Assembly (NCBI GenBank): GCA_031732755.1
Contig: JAVMKI010000057.1
Span: forward strand, 37,904-101,903
Length of the DNA stretch: 64,000 nt
From: Contendibacter sp031732755
GTDB lineage: Bacteria; Pseudomonadota; Gammaproteobacteria; Competibacterales; Competibacteraceae
Direction: 5' to 3'
The position numbers and the translations under genes were made by a program. The first letter of the stretch is position 1. The number at the start of each line of letters is the position of its first letter. The notes beneath the pieces were generated by a model. The model saw only the letters and a program-made list of their open reading frames with translations, made no database searches and was not told where the DNA came from. Shown one piece after another: positions 25,342 through 33,224 of this stretch.

Positions 25342-27960
25342 TCAAGGTTTGGCGTCGTTTTCTTCCATGATGACGCGGAACCCGGTCATCGCATCGCGGT
25401 AATCGGGTTTGCGCGCCTGGCGTCTGGCTACCCGCAGATCGCCGGCGCCGTTGTTCCACGAACCGCCACGAATGCTCCGTTGACCTTCGTTGGGCCGCAA
25501 GGTCGAGCAACGTTGCTCGTCGCCACCATAGTCGGGATTGTAATCCGAGCAGGTCCATTCCCACACGTTGCCGGTCATGTCATACAGGCCCAGGGCATTG
25601 GGCAGATAGCTTCCGACCGGCGCGGTGACCGCGTAACCGTCGTCCAGATTGCCGATGGAGGCGCCGGTGGGGTCGTTGCGGTCGGAGAAATTAGCCCGGC
25701 GAGGGTCAATATCGTTGCCCCAGGCGTACCGGGTTGTGGCGCCAGCCCGAGCGGCATATTCCCACTCAGCCTCGGTGGGTAGGCGGAAGCGCTGGCCGGA
25801 ACCGGCTTCCCAGGATAGCCATTCGGCGAAGGCCTGCGCATCGTTCCAGTTGAGATTGACGGCGGGCTGGGCGTCGCCGTTCAAGGATCGCCCCTGAAAG
25901 GAGCCGCTGTTGTGGGTGGGTCGGAAGCGGCGGAATTGGCGGTTACTGATCTCGTCCTTACCCATCCAGAAGCCCTGGACGCAAACCTGGTGAGGGGCTT
26001 CGTCGCGGCTGCGATCCCGTTCGGTGGTGGGACTGCCCATGGTGAAACAGCCCCCTTCGACCCAGTTCAAATCAAGCCCGATAGCGTCCTCGGTTCGGGT
26101 CTTAATGGTGGCGTTGGGCTGTTTGGCGGCGGCCAGTTCAGCTTGGACGGCGGCCAACGCCGGGTGATCGGGGTTAAGATCCGCTGCCCGCGCCAAGGAG
26201 TTGGCGGCCAGCGTCCAATTTTTGGCGGCGATGGCGTTGCGAGCTTGGTCGAGATGATGGGCGATTTCCGCCTCGCGGTTTTGGGCAGCTTCCTGAGCCA
26301 GACGCGCCATTTCTTCCTGCTGGCGTTGTTGCAACGCGGTTGTTTCCTGCTGACGTTGTTCCCGCAGGGTGTCGTAGTACTGATAAGCGAGCAGGCTGGC
26401 GCCCAGCAGGCCGGCGGCCGTGAAGACCGCGATCAGGGCACGCATCCGTCGGGGCGGCGGCGGCTCGACGATGTCCGGTCTGACCGAAACCACAAGGTCC
26501 GCCGCTGGGGGCGGCGGCTGAGGTGTCGCCAGGGTGGAACGGACACTCGGCCCCCCTTCTCGCCGAACCGTGGAAACTTTTTTCAGGTGTTCGAGCGCTG
26601 ATTGGGGCGAGCGCTTGAGTAAGGATTCCGAAGACTCCGATGTGGCGGACGGCGCCTCGGCGATGGGAGTGCTCTTTTCCGGAGCGGGCGGCGGCGCCAG
26701 ATCGTCCAGATGTTCCCAGATGTTTTCCAAGAGCGGTAAGGAACCGCCATCGGTATCCTCGAACTGAAAGGGAACCGGGCGCGATACGACGCCGGGCGAT
26801 TGGAGCGAATCCTGCGGTGCGCGGACGCCAATCCCCCTCTGCTGGGGTTGACTCTCGCCGGCGGTGGGAAACTTTCCAGCGATGCGTTGGGAGGGGCGCG
26901 AGGGAGCACCTGGCCGTTCCGGGGGTTCGGCGAGTGGCGCGGGTGGCTGCTGAGCGTCGCCCTCGGGCCAGAGGACGCGCAAGGAAGGGGTGGACGCCTG
27001 CTCCAACAGGTCGGCGGCCAGGGGGGGCACCTGGGAGAAATCCGCGTGGTTGTTGGCCTGATCAGCGGCTTGCAGGGCTTCCCGCATTGCGGCCACGGTC
27101 TGGAACCGGTCTTCGGGCCGTACGGCAATGGCCTGGTCGACCACGCGCAACAACCCCTGCGAATACAACCCTGCGCCGACTTCGATGGCGGGTTGCACCG
27201 GATCCTTGAGCACCCGTCCGGGTGCTTCAATCGGCGGTGTACCGGTGATGCAGCGGTACAACACCGCGCCGATGGCGTAGATGTCGGTCCAGGGTCCGTA
27301 GTCCTCGCCAACCGTAACGTACTGCTCGATGGGGGAGTAGCCAGGGGTGACCACGCTGGTGACACTGCGACTGCGTCGGCCCAACGCTTGGCGGGCGGCG
27401 CCGAAGTCGATCAGGATGACCCGTCCGCTGCCGGCGCGAATGTAGAGATTACTGGGTTTGATGTCTCGGTGCAGGTAGCCTTGGGTATGGACGGCTTCCA
27501 ACGCTGGCATCACATCGCCCAGAATGCGGCGCAGCTCCGGTTCGGGCAGAATGCCGCCCCGCTGCAAGGTGGCGCTCAGCGATTCGCCCTCCTCGTATTC
27601 CATCACGATATAGGCGGTGCCATTGGCGGTAAAATAGTCCCGTACCCGGACCACGCCCGGGTGATTGACCTGCACTAGGATTTTGGCTTCGTCGAGAAAC
27701 CGTTGCAGGCCCCACTCGTAACAGGGCGGCTCGCTGTCCCGGGCCGGGATCTGCCCTTGGGCGTTGGCGCGGACGCTGATGCCGTTATGGTCGCGGTAGG
27801 CCCACTCGGCGGGGAAATACTCCTTGATGGCGACTTCGTTCTCGAGCGCTTCGTGAATCGCCTTGTAAGTGATGCCGAAACCACCGGCGCCCAGAACGCC
27901 CTCAATCTGGTAACGGTGCAGGCTATAGCCTGTGGGCAGCGCGTTGGTCTCCTCGGTCAT
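25342..27960 (-). CDS. Transmembrane Ser/Thr protein kinase with C-terminal SUMF1-like domain
   Basis: This 872-residue protein carries a Hanks-type kinase domain at residues 16-300: glycine loop GAGGFG, VAIK with Lys46, HRD at 164-166, DFG at 185-187. A Pro-rich linker leads to one transmembrane helix at 507-527, then a short coiled coil and a formylglycine-generating-enzyme (SUMF1)-like domain at 632-866. The domain has the family hallmarks FRLPTEAEWEYAARAG and NVWEWT. However, the RGGSWNNGAGDLR segment lacks the catalytic cysteines of true formylglycine-generating enzymes. So the outer domain is probably a binding or sensing module and not an active oxidase. The kinase is paired with a PP2C phosphatase 65 bases upstream, resembling PpkA/PppA-type post-translational control of type VI secretion or cell-envelope systems. 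Confidence 0.9.
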   Translation of the reverse strand: MTEETNALPTGYSLHRYQIEGVLGAGGFGITYKAIHEALENEVAIKEYFPAEWAYRDHNGISVRANAQGQIPARDSEPPCYEWGLQRFLDEAKILVQVNHPGVVRVRDYFTANGTAYIVMEYEEGESLSATLQRGGILPEPELRRILGDVMPALEAVHTQGYLHRDIKPSNLYIRAGSGRVILIDFGAARQALGRRSRSVTSVVTPGYSPIEQYVTVGEDYGPWTDIYAIGAVLYRCITGTPPIEAPGRVLKDPVQPAIEVGAGLYSQGLLRVVDQAIAVRPEDRFQTVAAMREALQAADQANNHADFSQVPPLAADLLEQASTPSLRVLWPEGDAQQPPAPLAEPPERPGAPSRPSQRIAGKFPTAGESQPQQRGIGVRAPQDSLQSPGVVSRPVPFQFEDTDGGSLPLLENIWEHLDDLAPPPAPEKSTPIAEAPSATSESSESLLKRSPQSALEHLKKVSTVRREGGPSVRSTLATPQPPPPAADLVVSVRPDIVEPPPPRRMRALIAVFTAAGLLGASLLAYQYYDTLREQRQQETTALQQRQQEEMARLAQEAAQNREAEIAHHLDQARNAIAAKNWTLAANSLARAADLNPDHPALAAVQAELAAAKQPNATIKTRTEDAIGLDLNWVEGGCFTMGSPTTERDRSRDEAPHQVCVQGFWMGKDEISNRQFRRFRPTHNSGSFQGRSLNGDAQPAVNLNWNDAQAFAEWLSWEAGSGQRFRLPTEAEWEYAARAGATTRYAWGNDIDPRRANFSDRNDPTGASIGNLDDGYAVTAPVGSYLPNALGLYDMTGNVWEWTCSDYNPDYGGDEQRCSTLRPNEGQRSIRGGSWNNGAGDLRVARRQARKPDYRDAMTGFRVIMEENDAKP

Positions 27961-28025
27961 CGGGCTTTCCTTAGGGTGGGTGGACGCGGGCGTAAGCCGG
28001 ACATGGCGGCGGATCCAAGGCGACG

Positions 28026-28850
28026 CTAACGGTGATCCAGGTTGAGTAGCGAGGCGAAGCCCGCGGCCAACCGTCGTAGCCAGGGCGTCTGGCGCTCCGC
28101 GGCGGCGTCGGCGCGCAACAGGATCAGGGTGGCGTTGTCAGCCGCCGATCCACCCCGTTGCGCGGCTTGCTGGGTCAAGAGCCGAGCGGCGGCGTTGGGA
28201 GGATTGGCGCGCGCGGCATCCCAGATTTCGGCCTCGGTGGTGTGTTCCCAAACCCCATCCGAGCACAGCGCCAGCAAATCGCCAGTCTGAACCGCCAGTT
28301 GGCCCAAATCGGGCTTGGGGCGATCCTCGCCACCCAGACAGCGATACAGCCGATTTTGCGCGGGATGAGTCGCCATCTCAGATTCGTCAATTTCACCCAG
28401 ATCCATCAGCAGTTGCACGGCCGAGTGATCGCGGGTGCGCATCAAGCGTTCTCCATCGCGGAAGTGGTAGAGTCGGCTGTCGCCGACATTGAGCCAGTAC
28501 GCCTGGTCGGTTGTGAGCCAGACCATCACCACGGTGCTGCGAGCGGTTTCCGATTGACGGTTGATCGTCTCGTGCATGCGCTGACACAACTGGTCGAGCG
28601 CGGCCAGCGGATCGTCGCGCAATGGCGACGCGGGGTTCTGGGTGAATTGACGCGCTTCGTCGATCACGAGTTGCGCGCCCAAGGCGCCATCCAGATGACC
28701 GCCCATGCCGTCGGCCAGGATGGCCAACAAACCTTGCTGGTCGGGGGACTGGAAAAGACCCCAGCGGTCCTGTTGCTCGTGGCGGGCGCCCAACTCGCTG
28801 GCGGCGCCTCGGTCCCAGGAGTGGGGGCAGCTCGATGGGGAGCGTGTCAT
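28026..28850 (-). CDS. PP2C-family Ser/Thr protein phosphatase
   Basis: This 274-residue PP2C-type phosphatase has metal-binding and fold motifs LADGMGGH, WLNVGDSRLY, LALCSDGVWE and ADNATLILL. It presumably reverses phosphorylation by the kinase encoded downstream, with which it is probably co-transcribed. ATG 28850 follows a strong GGAGGAG Shine-Dalgarno sequence and overlaps (ATGA) the stop of a short upstream ORF. Longer in-frame openings to 29108 are not needed. The GARHEQQDRWG motif near the N terminus supplies the usual start of the fold. Confidence 0.9.
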   Translation of the reverse strand: MTRSPSSCPHSWDRGAASELGARHEQQDRWGLFQSPDQQGLLAILADGMGGHLDGALGAQLVIDEARQFTQNPASPLRDDPLAALDQLCQRMHETINRQSETARSTVVMVWLTTDQAYWLNVGDSRLYHFRDGERLMRTRDHSAVQLLMDLGEIDESEMATHPAQNRLYRCLGGEDRPKPDLGQLAVQTGDLLALCSDGVWEHTTEAEIWDAARANPPNAAARLLTQQAAQRGGSAADNATLILLRADAAAERQTPWLRRLAAGFASLLNLDHR

Positions 28851-28996
28851 GCGGTTATCTCCTCCCACGGGTGGGCTGGAGACAGGACGGAGACCGGCCA
28901 TGGATGAGTGGCCAGGATCGGCCATGGATGATGGATGGCGCGGGAATGAATCCAGCCAGCGCGACAGCGGAGGCTGCGAGTATATCGCCCGATCAT
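28847..28996 (-). CDS. 49-residue leader ORF translationally coupled to the PP2C gene
   Basis: A short ORF begins at ATG 28996 behind a strong AGGAG Shine-Dalgarno sequence and ends in an ATGA overlap with the phosphatase start. The product contains HHPWP, THPWP and AHPWE. The first two His-Pro-Trp-Pro units are eight residues apart because the DNA unit GGCCATGGATGA is repeated at 28896-28907 and 28920-28931. I know no homolog. It could be a leader peptide controlling phosphatase/kinase expression, or a small protein in its own right. Initiation signals and overlap are the only evidence. Confidence 0.45.
   Translation of the reverse strand: MIGRYTRSLRCRAGWIHSRAIHHPWPILATHPWPVSVLSPAHPWEEITA
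28896..28931. repeat. Direct repeat in the leader ORF
   Basis: GGCCATGGATGA occurs at 28896-28907 and again at 28920-28931, a 24-base period that keeps the reading frame of the leader ORF. Confidence 0.75.
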
Positions 28997-29107
28997 GCGG
29001 TTCTCCTCTCCTCGATGACACTCTATGCGCATGAGGACGGTTGGGATACGCCTGGCAAGGAATTGACGCGGAGAAGCAACGCGATGGTGTTCTCCGACGA
29101 TAGTACA

Positions 29108-29137
29108 ATTATGTGACCGGCGATTGGGAACAGACAA
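29108..29137 (-). promoter_or_regulatory. Putative sigma-70 promoter for the leader-phosphatase-kinase operon
   Basis: On the minus strand TTGTCT (29137-29132) and CATAAT (29113-29108) are separated by 18 bases. Transcription would start near 29101, about 105 bases before the leader ORF. Confidence 0.4.
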
Positions 29138-29192
29138 TCGGAAATTCGCACCCAATCAATATACGGGGTACCGATGCCGGTGAATGACGGCC

Positions 29193-29657
29193 CTACAATA
29201 GGCTCAATACTTCCTCGGCGTGGTTGGCGCAGTCGGGCTTGTCGATGACATGGGCGATATGGCCGCTCTCGTCGATGATGAAGGTAATGCGGTTGGCCAT
29301 GCCCAGCAGATTGATGGCCGCGCTGATCATGCCGCCGCTACCGATGGCGCCATAGGCTTTGCCGATGGCGCCATCGGTGTCGGCGATCAGCGGAAAATTG
29401 AGCTGGTGCTTGGCGGTGAAGCGCTGGTGGGATTCGGCGTCCTGCGTCGAAACGCCGAGCACGGCCGCGCCCCGGTCGCGGATTTCGCCGTGATGGTCGC
29501 GCAGGGAGCAAGCCTGTTTGGTGCAGCCTGGCGTGTCGTCCATCGGATAGAAGTAAAGCACCAATTTTCTGCCGACATAATCGGACAGCTTGATGGTGCG
29601 GCCATCGGTGGCGGTGGCGATGAACATGGGGGCTGGATCGCCGATTTTCAGTTTCAT
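29193..29657 (-). CDS. bcp: Thioredoxin-dependent peroxiredoxin (BCP/PrxQ type)
   Basis: This 154-residue peroxiredoxin of the BCP/PrxQ group reduces hydrogen peroxide and organic hydroperoxides using thioredoxin. The peroxidatic cysteine is in FYPMDDTPGCTKQACSLRD, with the resolving cysteine five residues later (CTKQAC), the usual atypical two-cysteine arrangement. ATG 29657 (MKLKIGDPAP) follows a GAGAG Shine-Dalgarno-like sequence; the longer frame to 29831 lacks family similarity. It is a single gene on the minus strand. Confidence 0.92.
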   Translation of the reverse strand: MKLKIGDPAPMFIATATDGRTIKLSDYVGRKLVLYFYPMDDTPGCTKQACSLRDHHGEIRDRGAAVLGVSTQDAESHQRFTAKHQLNFPLIADTDGAIGKAYGAIGSGGMISAAINLLGMANRITFIIDESGHIAHVIDKPDCANHAEEVLSLL

Positions 29658-29841
29658 CGTTTTACTCTCTCTCGGGTGGTTGGCAAGGATTCGCAAGCGC
29701 CCCCAGTCGCGGTGTGGGGGAGCTTGGGTTAGCAGCGAAAACCTGAAGGGTGGTGACGCGGGGCGCTCGGTTCCGGTCTTTGGCTGCCGGCTATGAAGAA
29801 CGCCCCACCACCTTGTCAGGGATGAGGGCAATTCATGAAGG

Positions 29842-31827
29842 TCACCAGTAAATGCCTCGGGTCAACTGGGCGAACGAGATTTGTTCCAGCGAGGGCTCGT
29901 GGGCGTCGGTCTGCTGTCCCTTGGCGGCGGACGATTCGGGAAACAGCCGGAACGCGGTGTTCATGATCACGGCATACAGCTTGGGCGCCACGGCGTGCAG
30001 CACCTGGGCGAAGACGCCGACCCGGGTCGCGATGCGCTCCGGCTTGTAAATGATCGCCTGCACGATCATGTCGGCGGCTTCTTCCGGGCTGAGGGTGGGA
30101 ACATGCTGGTAGATCTTGGTGGGCGCGATCATCTCGGTGCGCACCAGCGGCATGTTGATGGTGGTGAAATCGATGCCGCTGTCGGAGAATTCGGCGACGG
30201 CGCAGCGCGAAAACGCGTCCAGCGCCGCCTTGGAGGAAACGTAGGCCGAAAAGCGCGGCGCGTTGCTAAGGACGCCGATGGACGAGATGTTGATGACATG
30301 GCCGCGCTTCTTCTTCAACATGCTGGGGATGAAGCCCATGATCAGCCGCAGCGCGCCGAAGTAGTTGAGTTGCATCGTGCGCTCGTAGTCGTGGAAACGG
30401 TCCAGCGAGTTTTCAATCGCTCGGCGGATGGAGCGGCCGGCGTTGTTGATCAGGATATCCACGCCGCCGTGATCGGCCAGCACCTGCTGGATCAGCGTGT
30501 CGCACGAGGCGATGTCGGCGATGTCGGCGGTGTAGATGAATGCCGTACCACCGCGCGCCTCGATCTCCTGTCGGGTTTCCAGCAACTTCTCCTCGGTTCG
30601 GGCGACGATGAGAATTTTGGCCCCGGCCTCGGCGATCTTGATGGCGGCGGCCTTGCCGATGCCGGCGGAAGCGCCGGTGATCAGCACCACCTTGTCCTTG
30701 ACCGCGCCGGTCAGACTGCGGTCGACGAACAGATCGGGATCGAGGTGGCGCTCCCAGTAATCCCATAGCCGCCAAGCATAGGTTTCCAGGGGCGGCACGG
30801 CGATGTCGGTGCCCTTGAGCGCCTTGAGCGTCTCGCGGCAGTCGAAGCGGGTAGGATAGTTGATCAGACCGATGGCGTCGGCTGGAATACCCAGGTCCTT
30901 GAGAATCTGATCCCACATGCGCCGCGCCGGCTTGAAGTGCGCCAGCCCGGTCTTGATGACCTGCGGCACGAAGGCAAACATCAGTGCGTTGACTCGCAGG
31001 CTCATCTCTGGAGCGTGGGCGGCGCGGGCGAACAGGTTGAGGATGTCGCCGACCCGGTGCGGATGGGGATCCACCAAGTGGAAACACTGACCATCCAGCC
31101 CGTCCACGTGGGCGATGTGGTCCATCGCGTCGACGATGAAGTTGACCGGCACCAGATTCAGCCGGCCACCCTCAATGCCGATCATCGGCATCCACGGCGG
31201 CAGCAATCTGCGCACTTTCTGGATCAGCTTGAAGAAATAGTAGGGACCGTCGACTTTGTCCATCTCGCCGGTGCGCGAGTCGCCGACCACCGCGCCGGGC
31301 CGGTAAATCCGCCAGGGGCGCGCGCACTCGCGGCGGATGATGCCTTCCGATTCGTGTTTGGTCCGGTAGTAGGGGTTATCGAGTTCCTCGGCTTCCTCGA
31401 ACATGTCTTCGCGGAACACGCCTTCGTACAGACCGGCGGCGGCGATGGAACTGGTCAGGTGGAAGCAGCCAACCTCGATGGCTTCGGCGAAGGCGACCAC
31501 GTTGCGGGTGCCCTCGATATTGACCTTTTCCTGAATCTCGGCGCTGGCCTTGAGATCATAGATCGCCGCCAGATGGAACAGGTGGCGAACATTGCCCCTG
31601 AGTCGGGCGATGTCGGCGTTGGCGATGCCTAGCTTGGGTTGGGTCAGATCACCGATGATGGGTATCGTGCGAGCGGCACCGGCACCCCAGCGCTGGTGGA
31701 GTTGCGGAACCATCGGCAATTCGCGTTCCAGCATCAGGTAGTAAACCGTGGCGTCGGGACGTTGCAGCAGCTTTTCGACCAGGCGGCGGCCAATGAAGCC
31801 GGAAGCGCCGGTAACGAAATAGTTCAT
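29842..31827 (-). CDS. Bifunctional fatty acyl-CoA reductase (alcohol-forming, Marinobacter type)
   Basis: This 661-residue two-domain reductase matches the length and domain order of the Marinobacter enzyme known as Maqu_2507 (FAR). That enzyme takes fatty acyl-CoA to fatty alcohol in two NADPH-dependent steps for wax ester synthesis. The N-terminal male-sterility/Rossmann domain has TGASGFIG at 6-13 and the Tyr-x3-Lys pair at 153-157. The C-terminal short-chain dehydrogenase domain has TGASAGIG and SAYVSSK. Long stretches such as GEMDKVDGPYYFFK, RFHDYERTMQLNYFG and the extreme C terminus RGIYW agree with my recollection of that enzyme. No wax ester synthase is in the window. It lies alone, divergent from a small membrane-protein gene. 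Confidence 0.9.
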   Translation of the reverse strand: MNYFVTGASGFIGRRLVEKLLQRPDATVYYLMLERELPMVPQLHQRWGAGAARTIPIIGDLTQPKLGIANADIARLRGNVRHLFHLAAIYDLKASAEIQEKVNIEGTRNVVAFAEAIEVGCFHLTSSIAAAGLYEGVFREDMFEEAEELDNPYYRTKHESEGIIRRECARPWRIYRPGAVVGDSRTGEMDKVDGPYYFFKLIQKVRRLLPPWMPMIGIEGGRLNLVPVNFIVDAMDHIAHVDGLDGQCFHLVDPHPHRVGDILNLFARAAHAPEMSLRVNALMFAFVPQVIKTGLAHFKPARRMWDQILKDLGIPADAIGLINYPTRFDCRETLKALKGTDIAVPPLETYAWRLWDYWERHLDPDLFVDRSLTGAVKDKVVLITGASAGIGKAAAIKIAEAGAKILIVARTEEKLLETRQEIEARGGTAFIYTADIADIASCDTLIQQVLADHGGVDILINNAGRSIRRAIENSLDRFHDYERTMQLNYFGALRLIMGFIPSMLKKKRGHVINISSIGVLSNAPRFSAYVSSKAALDAFSRCAVAEFSDSGIDFTTINMPLVRTEMIAPTKIYQHVPTLSPEEAADMIVQAIIYKPERIATRVGVFAQVLHAVAPKLYAVIMNTAFRLFPESSAAKGQQTDAHEPSLEQISFAQLTRGIYW

Positions 31828-31943
31828 GTTGTTCTAGCTCCTGTACTTCTAATGATAACTATTCTTGAATTTTTAAATTATAGAGTTTGCCGCCTCGAAA
31901 ATCTTGATCCGGTTGATTGCGACATCCGTGAGGGGAATGACCG

Positions 31944-32432
31944 ATGAGTAGTGGGCAAGAGCTGATTTTGATTGTCGTTACGGCGCTGATGTCGAGTCTG
32001 GGCACACTGGTGCTTGGGCTGGTGGTGTTTCGGCAGTGGGTGCAACCCCGGTTGGAAGCCCGGCTGGAGGCGTTCGCGGAGACCCTGGAAGCGCGGGTGA
32101 AGGCGGGCGCGGGCGCGGCTGGGCAGGAACTGCTGGAGCCGTTGCGCGCCCAAGTGCGCGGCGGGATGGAGGCGGCGGCGACCGAATTGCTACCCCAGAT
32201 TCGGGCGGAGCTGACGGCGGGATTTCGAGAGGCGGCTACGGCAAGTCTGCCCGCGTTCCGCGAGGAAGTGCGCAAGGGATTTACCGAGGCCATTGCGTCG
32301 TTGGCCACGACCGAACTGCTGGGCCGAACCGCCGGGAAAGTAGTCCGCACCGGTTCGTCACTGGTGGAGAGTGGTTTGAATCTGCTCCGGGCAGCCCGGA
32401 CGAACGAGCGCGACGATGAAGAAACGCGTTGA
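31944..32432 (+). CDS. Small membrane protein of unknown function
   Basis: I do not recognise this 162-residue protein. An N-terminal transmembrane helix (about residues 8-28) is followed by an Ala/Glu-rich amphipathic helical region of about 110 residues and a short charged tail. The GAGGGG Shine-Dalgarno sequence is well placed before ATG 31944. It is a single gene between the fatty acyl-CoA reductase (divergent) and lolD (convergent). Confidence 0.6.
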   Translation: MSSGQELILIVVTALMSSLGTLVLGLVVFRQWVQPRLEARLEAFAETLEARVKAGAGAAGQELLEPLRAQVRGGMEAAATELLPQIRAELTAGFREAATASLPAFREEVRKGFTEAIASLATTELLGRTAGKVVRTGSSLVESGLNLLRAARTNERDDEETR

Positions 32433-32525
32433 ATAGCCTGGGCGTTTTCTGGGCGGTTGGGTCTACGATCCGTTCGACCCCGGCAAAATCGCCTCCTGTG
32501 TCTTACGGTTGGTGGCCCAATGCCA

Positions 32526-33224
32526 TTACTCCCTGACCAATACCCCATCGCTTAGCCGCCATACCGCCTCCATCCGCGCCGCCAGTCCCGGATCGTGAGT
32601 GACCACGACGAAACTGGTTCCCAGGTCGCGATTAAGCTCCAGCATCAGCTCGAACACCTGCTCGGCGCTGTGCCGATCCAGATTGCCGGTTGGTTCGTCA
32701 GCCAGCACGCAGGCCGGTTCGGTGATCAAGGCCCGCGCCACGGCCGCGCGCTGACGTTCGCCACCAGATAATTCGCCTGGCTTGTGGGTCAAGCGCTGGC
32801 TCAAGCCGACCCGTCCCAGCAGTTCCGCCGCTTGTTCCTTGGCCTTGGCCGGCGCGGCGCCACGAATCAGCAACGGCATCGCCACGTTCTCCAGCGCGGT
32901 GAATTCCGGCAACAGATGATGGAACTGGTAGATGAACCCCAGACAGCGGTTGCGCAGCCGGCCCCGGTTCGCGTCGCCCAGCCGGCTCAACTCCTGTCCT
33001 GTTACCCATACCGAACCTGCGGTGGGTGTATCCAACCCGCCTAACAGATGTAGCAGCGTGCTTTTGCCGGAGCCGGAACTGCCAATGATCGCCAATCGCG
33101 CGCCGCGCCGCACTTGCAAATCCGCGCCCCGTAACACTTCCAGCCGCTCATTGCCCTGTCGGAACGTCTTGGCCAGTTGTCGGCATTCCAGCACTATCGT
33201 TTCCACCGTCGCCGCCTCATTCAT
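32526..33224 (-). CDS. lolD: Lipoprotein-releasing ABC transporter ATPase LolD
   Basis: This 232-residue ATPase of the LolCDE complex releases outer-membrane lipoproteins from the inner membrane to LolA. It has Walker A GSSGSGKST, the LolD-type motif LGFIYQFHHLLPEFTALENVAMP, signature LSGGERQRAAVARAL and Walker B CVLADEPTGNLD. The start overlaps the end of the upstream permease gene by eight bases, so the pair is one transcription unit. Confidence 0.94.
   Translation of the reverse strand: MNEAATVETIVLECRQLAKTFRQGNERLEVLRGADLQVRRGARLAIIGSSGSGKSTLLHLLGGLDTPTAGSVWVTGQELSRLGDANRGRLRNRCLGFIYQFHHLLPEFTALENVAMPLLIRGAAPAKAKEQAAELLGRVGLSQRLTHKPGELSGGERQRAAVARALITEPACVLADEPTGNLDRHSAEQVFELMLELNRDLGTSFVVVTHDPGLAARMEAVWRLSDGVLVRE

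Noticed and set aside
25342..27960. Kinase protein considered as a formylglycine-generating enzyme for the sulfatases
   Set aside because: The two catalytic cysteines expected near the RGGSW motif are missing.
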